From Alicyclobacillus_A sp963788285 (GTDB taxonomy: Bacteria; Bacillota; Bacilli; Alicyclobacillales; Alicyclobacillaceae): a DNA stretch of 64,000 nt. Under the pieces are notes generated by a model. The model did no database searches, was not told the origin of the DNA, and was given only the letters and a program-made list of their open reading frames with translations. Below, piece by piece: positions 27,296-35,420 of this stretch; positions within the stretch are counted from its first letter, which is position 1; the number at the start of each line of letters is the position of its first letter. The stretch lies in the NCBI GenBank assembly GCA_963788285.1, contig CAWBGB010000012.1, positions 372,001 to 436,000 of the forward strand, read 5' to 3'. Position numbers and translations under genes: made by a program.

Positions 27296-27346
27296 CTCCA
27301 CATCGCCTTGTGGAACAATTGAGCGCAAGGCTGTGTGGAGATTTTA
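27296..27346 (+). terminator. Terminator after odhAB
   Basis: Long stem CTCCACA..GCCTTG / CAAGGC..TGTGGAG (27296-27340) followed by ATTTTATG. The remaining 27347-27592 has no gene; TTGACC at 27496 may be part of the next promoter. Confidence 0.75.
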
Positions 27347-27592
27347 TGTTTGCTTCACGCTCCACAACAAGGTCCATTATTCCACTCATTGATCTTCCCG
27401 CAATCGTCTGAATATGTTAAGTATACCCCTATCCACATAGGTACCAGTTCTAGTCGTCATCGGCCTCTACATGCACATCCTGACCATCTGTCAGTATTGA
27501 CCCTGATAGAAACAACAGGTTAACGTGCATCTTTCGACGAAATGTAGTAAACATAGGATGTACTGAACCCTTCTTCGAAAGGTGGAGCATGT

Positions 27593-28708
27593 GTGCCAAA
27601 TCCGATTTCTGTCTACGAATTTTACGAGTGCTTGGAACGCGGTGACGACATCTGCATCCTCGATGTCCGCGCTGCAGATGCATTTCAAGAATGGAGAATT
27701 CAATCCAAACACCATCATCCGGTGAACATACAGGTTTCCAAATTACGGGCCAATGGAGTGTCCGCATATCCCGCGATTCGCAAGGATGCCGAAGTCATCA
27801 CCGTGTGCGCCAAGGGGATTGCTGCACAAGAAGCGGCTTCGTTGCTCGAGGCGAATGGATACCAGGTTCGGTATCTGCAAGGTGGCATGCAAGCGTGGAG
27901 TGAGTTTTACTATACAAAGCCAGTGGTCAACACTCCAGACTTCCGACTCATCCAAATCATTCGGCCTGCGAAGGGATGCCTGTCTTACCTCGTTGCATCG
28001 GGTGACCAGGGCATTGTCGTTGACTCAGGTCGGCACACGGATGTTTACATGTCTCTGGCGAAGCAGCAAGGCGTGCGCATTCAACATGTCATGGACACTC
28101 ACCTTCATGCAGACCACATCTCGGGTGGATTTGCTTTGGCTCAAGAAACTGGAGCGAAGTATTGGATGAGCCCCGGTGAGTCTCGCGGCGGCACGAGAGT
28201 GCATCAAGACTTGCAAGACGGGATGAGATTTGATATGGGGTCCATCCCTGTACAGGTCATTGCTTTACCCGGACACACGCCCGGAAGCGTCGGTCTGTGG
28301 GTGAATAAGCAATATCTGATTTGCGGGGATACTCTGTTTGTCCAAGGCATTGGAAGGCCTGACCTCGGTGGACATGCGAAGGAATGGGCGCGGTTGCTAT
28401 ATCGCACGCTGACGGGCCCAATTCAAGTGCTTCCCGCCGATACCATCCTGTTACCAACCCATTTTTCGGATGTACATGAAATCACAGAAGACGGTTACGT
28501 TGCAGCCCCTTTGGAAGATGTCCTCCGTACAATCGAATTCAGGGAACAAGACGAGGATGCGTTTGTTGACTCCATCTTGAAGAGAGTCACCACGACGCCA
28601 CCAAACTACCTCATGATTGTGGACATTAACCGCGGAGTGTTACAAGTTGCCGAGGAAGAAGCATTAGCGCTGGAAATTGGGCCAAACCGCTGTGCAGTCA
28701 AGGCGTAA
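27593..28708 (+). CDS. Rhodanese-MBL fold fusion, persulfide dioxygenase-like
   Basis: Probable sulfide/persulfide detoxification enzyme of 371 residues. The N-terminal rhodanese domain (1-110) has Asp24 in ILDVR and active-site Cys72 in VCAKGIAAQEAA; the metallo-beta-lactamase domain (about 120-310) has the metal motif THLHADHISGG, LPGHTPGSVGLW, CGDTLFVQGIGRPDL and LLPTHF, as in ETHE1/PDO dioxygenases. The domain order is reversed relative to CstB-like proteins. Start is GTG 27593 with AAAGGTGGA upstream. An ATG 4 nt earlier is out of frame. Confidence 0.88.
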   Translation: MPNPISVYEFYECLERGDDICILDVRAADAFQEWRIQSKHHHPVNIQVSKLRANGVSAYPAIRKDAEVITVCAKGIAAQEAASLLEANGYQVRYLQGGMQAWSEFYYTKPVVNTPDFRLIQIIRPAKGCLSYLVASGDQGIVVDSGRHTDVYMSLAKQQGVRIQHVMDTHLHADHISGGFALAQETGAKYWMSPGESRGGTRVHQDLQDGMRFDMGSIPVQVIALPGHTPGSVGLWVNKQYLICGDTLFVQGIGRPDLGGHAKEWARLLYRTLTGPIQVLPADTILLPTHFSDVHEITEDGYVAAPLEDVLRTIEFREQDEDAFVDSILKRVTTTPPNYLMIVDINRGVLQVAEEEALALEIGPNRCAVKA

Positions 28709-28936
28709 GCGCATCTATTTCACCAAAGATAGTCTTCTTTGTACTTGTGAACGGTAGTATGCTCATCATATCCCAATGTGTAGACAGCATTGCAAGTTGA
28801 AACTGGTGAACCTGCCTGGTGTACCGAACGGATGATTGGATGGTACATATCTCCATTTAATGGCAGGGAAGTGCTGGACTTGTGAAACGCGGGCACACCT
28901 TGAACTCTGCCAGGAAACAAAGGGGAGAAGCCATTC

Positions 28937-29071
28937 ATGAACAAATACGTCGGACGCTATGTCGTTCCGGCACTGGGTTGCATGACGTTCCTCGTTGCCA
29001 CAGGTTGTAGTATCTTTAAGGAGTCGTTACGACTGACCACACGTATAACAGAGGGAACGCATACCGTGTAG
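28937..29071 (+). CDS. Small lipoprotein, 44 residues
   Basis: AAAGGGGAG is 8 nt before the ATG. The product has a positively charged N terminus, a hydrophobic span and lipobox ATGC at Cys25, followed by a short basic tail SIFKESLRLTTRITEG. It is likely exported and lipid-anchored, or is the start of a longer lipoprotein gene truncated by the TAG at 29069. After it, another plus frame stays open to about 29175, so a frameshift is possible. No family is recognised. Confidence 0.5.
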   Translation: MNKYVGRYVVPALGCMTFLVATGCSIFKESLRLTTRITEGTHTV

Positions 29072-29271
29072 GCCGTTCACGTTTAGACGCTTCCCGGATC
29101 ATACGGCCACCATTGCCTGGATTGATATACGTGACGACGGAATGGTCCGCGATGGCCTGGCCCGCGACGCCTGGAGGTCCGTGAATCAATACAAAGCACA
29201 TCATCCGTAATAAACAGACGTGCGCTTCGAGCCGCACCACAACCCACCAATAGCCGTGCGACAATATAACA

Positions 29272-29306
29272 CAGGACCACGCTCGAACACCGCGAACGTG
29301 GTCCTG
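29272..29306 (-). terminator. Hairpin terminator after ccdC
   Basis: Perfect 10-bp stem CAGGACCACG / CGTGGTCCTG with a 15-nt loop, 37 nt after the ccdC stop; the minus-strand tail TGTTATATTG is only partly T-rich. Confidence 0.6.
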
Positions 29307-29342
29307 TCCATGTTGGGTAAAACACTCCAATCCTTTTGTTCA

Positions 29343-29831
29343 TCACGACTGCAGGTCATGTTGTCTCGCATGCGCCAGCAACCTGCGATAGTTCATGTAC
29401 ATGACGATGCGCCATGGCAGAAGCATGGAAAACGCAAGTACAAAAAACAGTGCTGCCGTCTGTGGAATGGTCACGTACTGTTCGATGTACTGGTGCAACA
29501 CCAGACGCAGTACCAGCAATACCAGCAGAACCACCACAAACCCCTTGGAGCGCTTGAGATATATGTCACCGCCGGACACGTACATTTTCGATGTCGCCAC
29601 CAGCGGAAAGGACAACAGCAGTCCCACCAAAATGGCAAGTCCAGCGTACGACCAACGGACGTGTGTTTGTGGTGCAACGAACATCAAGAATCCCGTACTC
29701 ATTCCCAGTGGGGGAATCAGGATCTTCTTGGCGGAAGTAGGCGACTTTGATGCCTTGAGTCGCACGAAGATCACCGTTAAAGCGAAAAGGACGACAATCA
29801 CGCTGCTTATCCATGCTGCATGCACGACCAC
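29343..29831 (-). CDS. ccdC: CcdC-family membrane protein
   Basis: Integral membrane protein of about 160 residues with five hydrophobic segments. IPPLGMSTGFLMFV, FPLVATSK, IYLKRSKGF and LPWRIVMYMNYRRLL are highly typical of CcdC, a Bacillus protein encoded near cytochrome c biogenesis genes whose exact role is not settled. Here it stands alone. The GTG at 29831 is only 3 nt from GGAGG, so the in-frame GTG at 29825 (VHAAWISS) is more likely the start. Confidence 0.88.
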   Translation of the reverse strand: MVVHAAWISSVIVVLFALTVIFVRLKASKSPTSAKKILIPPLGMSTGFLMFVAPQTHVRWSYAGLAILVGLLLSFPLVATSKMYVSGGDIYLKRSKGFVVVLLVLLVLRLVLHQYIEQYVTIPQTAALFFVLAFSMLLPWRIVMYMNYRRLLAHARQHDLQS

Positions 29832-30063
29832 ACGCCTCCTTTACTGTGGCGATTCTACAGCGCATTTTTTGATTATACTCAATTCATTGCCATCATGAGA
29901 CAAGATCATCACTTTAGATTGTGAAATATGTCCGAATACACGCAGGACCCAAGCAAGGAACGTCAAAAAACAGGCCGAGTTTATCCGAGGTTTGACCGAT
30001 TGGACCCTCATAGCCTACTCCAGGATGAATTCTGGACTGGCGTTGCGTTTGTGATGTGACAAT

Positions 30064-30441
30064 TCAGTCTCGAATGATTCCGCGACTGGAACCAATCAAT
30101 ACTACTTTTCCATGCTGATTGCGATACACCGACTTGAGTGCAATCTTTTTAAACCCTTCCTGTTGCTCCACTTCAGTGACTGTTAGTTCGCATGTAATGG
30201 TGTCCCCAGTAAAGACGGGCCGAAGAAATTCACTGACCATCTCCCTGGCGATGTAATTGAGGTCACCGCCGACTTTTGTACCAATGGAAGCAGTGAACAA
30301 TCCGTGGACCATAAGTCGTCCCTTATCGTCCCGTTCCATGTGATGTCTCCCTTTGTCACCAGACAACTCTGCGAACTGCAAAGTTTCTTCCTCCGTGAAA
30401 GTCCGTTCCCACGTAAATACGTCGCCCACCTTGATATCCAT
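30064..30441 (-). CDS. MaoC-like hot-dog dehydratase
   Basis: Small hot-dog protein of 125 residues, probably an enoyl-CoA hydratase or hydroxyacyl-CoA dehydratase-like protein. VGDVFTWERTFTEEETLQFAELSGD and LMVHGLFTASIGTKVGG match the MaoC hydratase motif, although the canonical DxNPxH is replaced by GDKGRHH. Start is ATG 30441 with AGGAGAG 6 nt before; a longer frame to 30498 has no ribosome site. Same strand as the acyl-CoA ligase and dehydrogenase upstream, suggesting a fatty-acid catabolic role. Confidence 0.8.
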   Translation of the reverse strand: MDIKVGDVFTWERTFTEEETLQFAELSGDKGRHHMERDDKGRLMVHGLFTASIGTKVGGDLNYIAREMVSEFLRPVFTGDTITCELTVTEVEQQEGFKKIALKSVYRNQHGKVVLIGSSRGIIRD

Positions 30442-30589
30442 TCTGTGCTCTCCTCCCAATCGACCAGTCGGTTGATTGTGTTTTACACATGACACCATCT
30501 ACTACGTCATATAGGCCGATACAATCTTACAGTCACAGACAAGTTCCTGAACATCATTCATCATGTAGCTTCGGGTTGCATGATTGACT

Positions 30590-30630
30590 GGTGGCTCGCA
30601 ATCCTCAATTGGTAAGATGAACGAGCCACC
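30590..30630 (-). other. Hairpin between the acyl-CoA ligase and MaoC genes
   Basis: Perfect 9-bp stem GGTGGCTCG / CGAGCCACC with a 23-nt loop, 10 nt after the ligase stop. No T-run, so it may be an RNA-processing or weak termination site rather than a full terminator. Confidence 0.4.
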
Positions 30631-30639
30631 GAAAACCAC

Positions 30640-32313
30640 CTAGACCTGTTGGTGCTTGGCCGCCTCCATCTCCATCAATTTGCGCCAGAGTACCTTCCCA
30701 CTTCCGGATATGGGCAAGGAATCCACGAATTCGACAATGCGAGGGCGCTTGTACGCCGCCATTTTGTCCTTTGTCCAAGCGATGATATCCTCTTCACTCA
30801 CAGCTCCGCGGAACTCCGGTTTCAAAACGATATACGCCTTTACCGTCTCTCCGCGGCGCGCGTCCGGAACGCCGATAACACAAGCAAGTTGCACGGCCTC
30901 GTGTTCAAACAACAGAGACTCAACCTCTGCCGGCCAAACCTTGAATCCAGCCGCGTTGATCATCCGTTTGAGCCTATCTACCATAAAGAAGTACCCGTCT
31001 TCGTCGTACCGAACGATGTCTCCCGTGCGGAAAAAGCGCTTGCCGTCGATATTGATAAAAACCCTTTCATTTTCCTCGGGACGATTCCAGTATCCTTGAA
31101 AAACCTGGGGTCCGTGGATAATCAATTCTCCGTCCTCGTTCGGTCCGAGTTCTATTAGCGATTCGGGATGAATGACTCGGGCGTCGACATCAAAGGAAGG
31201 CATCCCAAGACATTGAAGTTTGGATCGGTCAAGCGGATTGAAATGAGTCTGTGAAATGGTTTCCGACAGTCCGTATCCCTCTGCATAGCGAATCCCGGTC
31301 AATTGGAAAAGTCGTTCCCCCACTGCCTCAGGCAGTGCAGCCCCTCCTCCGCCGATGGCTGTGAGCGAAGACAAGTCGTAATTGGCTATGTTGGGGTTGG
31401 ACAAGAAATCAATCAGCATGGTGGCAATGTTGGTCCACCCTGTACACCGCATGTCGTGGATGAGCTGTGCTGCCGTCTCGCGATCCCAGCGGGTCATCAG
31501 AACAACAGTACTTCCACAGAACAGCGGCGTGAGCATGCTATGTATCATGCCGGTCACATGAAACAGCGGCAAAGTACCCAACAACACGGAACCGGAATTC
31601 GTTCCGGTGTGGGTTGCTCCGCCTACAATGTTGGCCTGTACCGTGCAATGCGGGTGCATACACCCTTTTGGACGTCCTGTCGTTCCGGAAGTATACGGGA
31701 GTACTGCCAAATCTGTTCCCTGGACATCCACCGGTGTCCATGTCGCATTCGAGGCCATCACAGCGGCCCACCCAGACACACTGGATCTATGGTAATTCAC
31801 ACGCTTGGCAGCGACAATGTCCGGCAGCTGGTACTTCGGCGTTTCGCCAATGTAATCGGAATACGCGGCCATCACGGCGTGCCGCAGCTCACTTTCTCCG
31901 ATAAGCGATTCAATGCGGTCGAACAACTCCTGCCCCACAATCGCGACATGAGTCCCGGAATCCTGAATGTAAAACTGCAGCTCCTCTGTCATGTTCATCG
32001 GGTTTAATGGCACGACAACGGCTCCGACGGCTAAGATGGCGTGAAATGAGATGACAAACTGTGGCGAGTTCTGCATGTAGAGTAACACCCTGTCCCCTTT
32101 GTTCACGCCAAGTTCGCGCTGCAGGTAACCTGCTAGCAAACACGTTTCGCGGAATAGCCTTTCATACTGAATCGCCGTCCCGTAGTAGTAAATCGCCGTT
32201 GTGTCCGGATACCTACGTGCGCTCACTGCCAAGTTGTCAAAAATAGTCGTCTTTGGAACGGCCAACGACGATGGCGATTGCTTTGGCCACAATCTGCACT
32301 CGTGGTTAAACAT
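30640..32313 (-). CDS. Acyl-CoA ligase (AMP-forming)
   Basis: ATP-dependent activation of a carboxylic acid, probably a fatty acid, to its CoA thioester. 557 residues of the ANL superfamily with P-loop YTSGTTGRPKGC, GYGLSETISQTHFNP, FRTGDIVRYDEDGYFFMVDR and the C-terminal PISGSGKVLWRKL bearing the catalytic Lys. ATG 32313 is chosen because GAGGTG is 7 nt before; the GTG at 32328 has no spaced site. It follows an acyl-CoA dehydrogenase by 56 nt, forming a beta-oxidation-like operon. Chain-length preference is unknown. Confidence 0.93.
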   Translation of the reverse strand: MFNHECRLWPKQSPSSLAVPKTTIFDNLAVSARRYPDTTAIYYYGTAIQYERLFRETCLLAGYLQRELGVNKGDRVLLYMQNSPQFVISFHAILAVGAVVVPLNPMNMTEELQFYIQDSGTHVAIVGQELFDRIESLIGESELRHAVMAAYSDYIGETPKYQLPDIVAAKRVNYHRSSVSGWAAVMASNATWTPVDVQGTDLAVLPYTSGTTGRPKGCMHPHCTVQANIVGGATHTGTNSGSVLLGTLPLFHVTGMIHSMLTPLFCGSTVVLMTRWDRETAAQLIHDMRCTGWTNIATMLIDFLSNPNIANYDLSSLTAIGGGGAALPEAVGERLFQLTGIRYAEGYGLSETISQTHFNPLDRSKLQCLGMPSFDVDARVIHPESLIELGPNEDGELIIHGPQVFQGYWNRPEENERVFINIDGKRFFRTGDIVRYDEDGYFFMVDRLKRMINAAGFKVWPAEVESLLFEHEAVQLACVIGVPDARRGETVKAYIVLKPEFRGAVSEEDIIAWTKDKMAAYKRPRIVEFVDSLPISGSGKVLWRKLMEMEAAKHQQV

Positions 32314-32368
32314 GTGTAGACACCTCACAATCCTCTCAGATAGACTGCCGTATACGATGGAGGACGTT

Positions 32369-33538
32369 TTAGTCCATCCACTCGCCCACTTTCACGTGTC
32401 CCTTAAGCAAGTTGCGTGCAATAATGAATCGTTGAATTTCATCCGTTCCGTCGAAAATTCGGAGCAACCGCATTTCCCGGTACCAACGTTCAATGGGCAG
32501 TTCTTTGGTGTAACCCATTCCACCGTGAATTTGCAGTACCCGGTCAACCACCCGATTCGCCATATTCGCTCCGTACAGCTTGGACATGGACGCCTGATGG
32601 CGATTGTCCAACCCTTGGTCAAGCATCCACGCTGCGCGCAGTGTAATCCACTTGGCAGCTTCAATGTCGACAGCCGAATCTGCAATCATCCACTGAATGG
32701 CTTGACGCTCTGCGATAGGCTTGCCAAACGTGACACGCGTTTTCGCATGATCAATGGCCATCTGCAACAAGCGTTCTGCCGAACCGATGGCCCGTGCCAC
32801 AATGACCCAACGTGCCGCACCAATCCACTGAAATCCCAGATTCAGGCCGCCGCCAAGGGTGCCAAGAATGTTCTCTTCCGGAACCCGAACATCTTCAAAT
32901 ACGAGAGCAGCCGGATCCCACTCTCCCATCGTCGGGATGCGCTCTGATCGCCACCCCATCTCGCGGTCCACCAGGAAACAAGTCACCCCACCGTGCGCAC
33001 CTTTCTCCTTGTCGGTCACAGCAAACACCATGGCGAAATCCGCATCGTTCCCATTGGTGATAAATATCTTTTCCCCATTGAGCACCCAGTTGCTTCCATA
33101 CTTGACGGCTGACATGCGGATATTACTTGTATCAGAACCTGCCCCCGGCTCCGTTAATGCAAAGCACGAGCGTCTTTTGCCTTCAATGGTGGGAATCAAG
33201 TACTTCTTCTTCTGTTCCTCACTGCAGTAATAGAGAATGTTGTCAGCATGGCCACCAAAGGAAAACGGGACAAACGTACGGCCGAGTTCCATCCATGTAA
33301 TGGCACTCATCAGCGAGCCCAGATTTGCGCCGCCGTACTCTTCGGGTGTATTGATCCCCCAAAAACCTAGCTCCTTCGCTTTCAATTGAAGCGCTTTCAA
33401 TTCGTTTAAAGTGATTCCTGGCCGCCCTTCGCGCTCGTTGCGAAGCACTTGCTGCTCAAGCGGCATGAGCTCGTTCTGCACGAACTCCCGAATGGTCCGT
33501 TGTGCCATTTTCTGTTCCTGCGTAAGCGCGAAATCCAC
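32369..33538 (-). CDS. Acyl-CoA dehydrogenase
   Basis: FAD-dependent alpha,beta-dehydrogenation of acyl-CoA. 389 residues with CFALTEPGAGSD, KIFITNGNDADF, VTFGKPIAERQAIQ and QIHGGMGYTKELPIER. The C-terminal motif reads RIFDGTDEIQR, i.e. Asp where the medium-chain enzyme has its catalytic Glu (YEGT), so the base may be placed elsewhere as in isovaleryl- and long-chain types. GTG start with GGAGG 7 nt before. First gene of the operon. Confidence 0.95.
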   Translation of the reverse strand: MDFALTQEQKMAQRTIREFVQNELMPLEQQVLRNEREGRPGITLNELKALQLKAKELGFWGINTPEEYGGANLGSLMSAITWMELGRTFVPFSFGGHADNILYYCSEEQKKKYLIPTIEGKRRSCFALTEPGAGSDTSNIRMSAVKYGSNWVLNGEKIFITNGNDADFAMVFAVTDKEKGAHGGVTCFLVDREMGWRSERIPTMGEWDPAALVFEDVRVPEENILGTLGGGLNLGFQWIGAARWVIVARAIGSAERLLQMAIDHAKTRVTFGKPIAERQAIQWMIADSAVDIEAAKWITLRAAWMLDQGLDNRHQASMSKLYGANMANRVVDRVLQIHGGMGYTKELPIERWYREMRLLRIFDGTDEIQRFIIARNLLKGHVKVGEWMD

Positions 33539-33748
33539 CGGAAATCCTCCCCCTTGAATGACACATGATCCTGTCTACGCACGGTCTATTGCAGTACGCG
33601 ACCGTCTATCGAACAACAGCACTCAACCATAATCATAGTAACGTACATTCATTATATTATAAAAATAAAATGATTCCGAATTATTAAAATACAACAGTAA
33701 AGGACACGAAACCAACCATTTCTGATATATCTCTGAACTGTAAGAGAA

Positions 33749-33820
33749 ACAGGCCTGCGGTGTGAGATTCACCAAAGCTCCTCACATCCGTAGGCCTGAT
33801 CCGTAACTCTGCCCATCTGC
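33749..33820 (-). repeat. Dispersed hairpin repeat, copy 1
   Basis: A structure of about 70 bp that recurs at 48639-48716 with roughly three quarters identity. It folds as CAGGCCT / AGGCCTG outer stem and GTGAG / CTCAC inner stem; on the minus strand TTTCTCTT follows, so it can end transcription of the decayed ATPase gene. Shared arms and the shared flank GCCCATCT suggest a mobile REP/BIME-like or terminator repeat. Confidence 0.6.
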
Positions 33821-34482
33821 CTGTACCTACAGGACTTTCGAAAGAAAGTCTTACGCCCTCTCAGCAAAACCCTATCCTCCAAGAAACACACTCTATCGGC
33901 GACTTCCCGTGCGAACCCCATCTCGTTCGTCACAATGACCATCTTCATCTCAGTATGTGCAAGGGATTTGGTGACGTCCAATACTTCTTTACCATCTCCG
34001 GATCGAGCGCAGATGTGGGTTCATCAAACAACATTATGTCCGGCTCCATGGTCAGCGCTCGAGGAATCCTCCACGCATTGCTTTTGTCCGCCCGAAAGTG
34101 TCGGCGGATACACATGGGCCTTGTCACTCAGTCCCACACGCGCCAGCAGTTCGCTTACCTTTGCCCTCGCCTCTTCTTTGGATAGATTTTTCACGTTGAT
34201 GGGCGCATATGTGAGATTGTCCAGTACGGTCATATGCGGGAACAAGTGAAAATGTTAAAACACTTTACCGATTTTTGAGCGAACCTTCGTGATGTTGAAA
34301 CCACGTGCCGTAATTTCCGTGCCGTTGATTCGTACCTGGCCTTATGTCGGGCACTTCGAGTAAGTTGATGCAACGCAACAATGTCGATTTTCCAGAACCG
34401 GACGGACCGATAACGGCCACCACTTCACTCTTCGCAATGTCCAGTTGCCAAACGACTTGGACACGTGTTTAAGCTCTATCAC
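33769..34482 (-). pseudogene. Amino-acid ABC transporter ATPase (GlnQ type), decayed
   Basis: Overlapping minus-strand frames carry, in order, VIELKHVSKSFG with an AAAGGAGG site and GTG 34482, Walker A VIGPSGSGKST, FPHMTVLDNLTYAP, signature region LSGGQKQ, Walker B IMLFDEPTSALDPE and VTNEMGFAREVADRV. These are hallmarks of polar amino-acid ABC ATPases. At least four frame changes break it. It overlaps a permease fragment upstream, the usual glnPQ order. Confidence 0.85.
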
Positions 34483-34690
34483 TGCGACGAAGCCTCCTTT
34501 CCAAAGCACGCCTAAACCACGTGAGGATCATCACGAGTACGTAGTAGATGCCTGCAATGAAAATGAGCGGTTCAAAATACGCGAATCGTTGACCCATCAC
34601 AACGTCTCTTGCTCTTTCACTCCACAGACACCCGCTATACCCGAATACATCCCCAATGTAAGAGAAGTCGTACTTTGGGTACCCAATCAC
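34469..34690 (-). pseudogene. Amino-acid ABC transporter permease, C-terminal fragment
   Basis: The last 30 or so residues, FEPLIFIAGIYYVLVM plus a basic RRALERRLRRSD tail, match the C terminus of GlnP-type permeases. The preceding residues lack the EAA loop and other membrane segments, so most of the gene is gone. It overlaps the start of the ATPase pseudogene. Confidence 0.65.
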
Positions 34691-34885
34691 GTACTTTGTG
34701 CAAATGTTTGTCTGAACAGAGAATGATTTTCAAACATACCATGACAACTCATGCAAAGACTATGATTGAACGTTATCCTGCACATCCCATTCGATTATAA
34801 TGAGGCACGAGCCAAGTCATTTACGGCAACGATTAAGCCTTCTACAGAGCATCGCTATATTGCGAAACAAAGGAAGTGAGATGCC

Positions 34886-35326
34886 TTGAAGAATTTGTTT
34901 TGGTTCGTACATTTGCTTGGGTTGTCCATTTGGATGGGTTCATTTGTAGCCATGGCGATTTGTCTGGTTTCGTTGCGAAAGGTTAGTATCGCTACTGAAG
35001 TAAAGCAACTCTTCAATAAAGCGCAAAGAGCCATTACTATTGTCGGAAATACTGGGGCAGTGATTATGCTCATCAGTGGCGGTGTGATGCTAGCTCTAAG
35101 TAATTCTCGACCATTATGGGTCGTCCTTATGACACAAATCGGTGGCTCAACGATTATTTTCTCAACTATCGCGGTGACATGGCAAAGTAGACGTTTATCA
35201 AAACGGCTAGCGTTGAATACACCCATTGAAACCTTAAATCGAGAATTCAACCTTTTAAATATCTGTCTTTGGACAGTGACAATCCTAATCGTAACGGTTT
35301 TGGGGATTGTTAGCTCCCGTATATAG
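34886..35326 (+). CDS. Unrecognised four-helix membrane protein
   Basis: 146 residues with about four hydrophobic segments. The first helix reads FWFVHLLGLSIWMGSF, a His and Trp-Met-Gly pattern seen in CopD/DUF2269-like membrane proteins, and MLISGGVMLAL follows, but I cannot name the family securely. TTG start at 34886 with GGAAGTGAG upstream. Intact although it lies in a decayed region. Confidence 0.7.
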   Translation: MKNLFWFVHLLGLSIWMGSFVAMAICLVSLRKVSIATEVKQLFNKAQRAITIVGNTGAVIMLISGGVMLALSNSRPLWVVLMTQIGGSTIIFSTIAVTWQSRRLSKRLALNTPIETLNREFNLLNICLWTVTILIVTVLGIVSSRI

Positions 35327-35420
35327 TCCTGAGGACGCTAAGACTCACTAATTTTAATAAACCTTTGCGATATCACGTACTTATCCCAAGATTTCTGAAT
35401 CTCGGAGAACGTCACCTGTG

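Noticed and set aside
29016..29346. Two overlapping minus-strand frames of 104 and 87 residues
   Set aside because: They overlap a terminator hairpin and the plus-strand lipoprotein, and show no motif.
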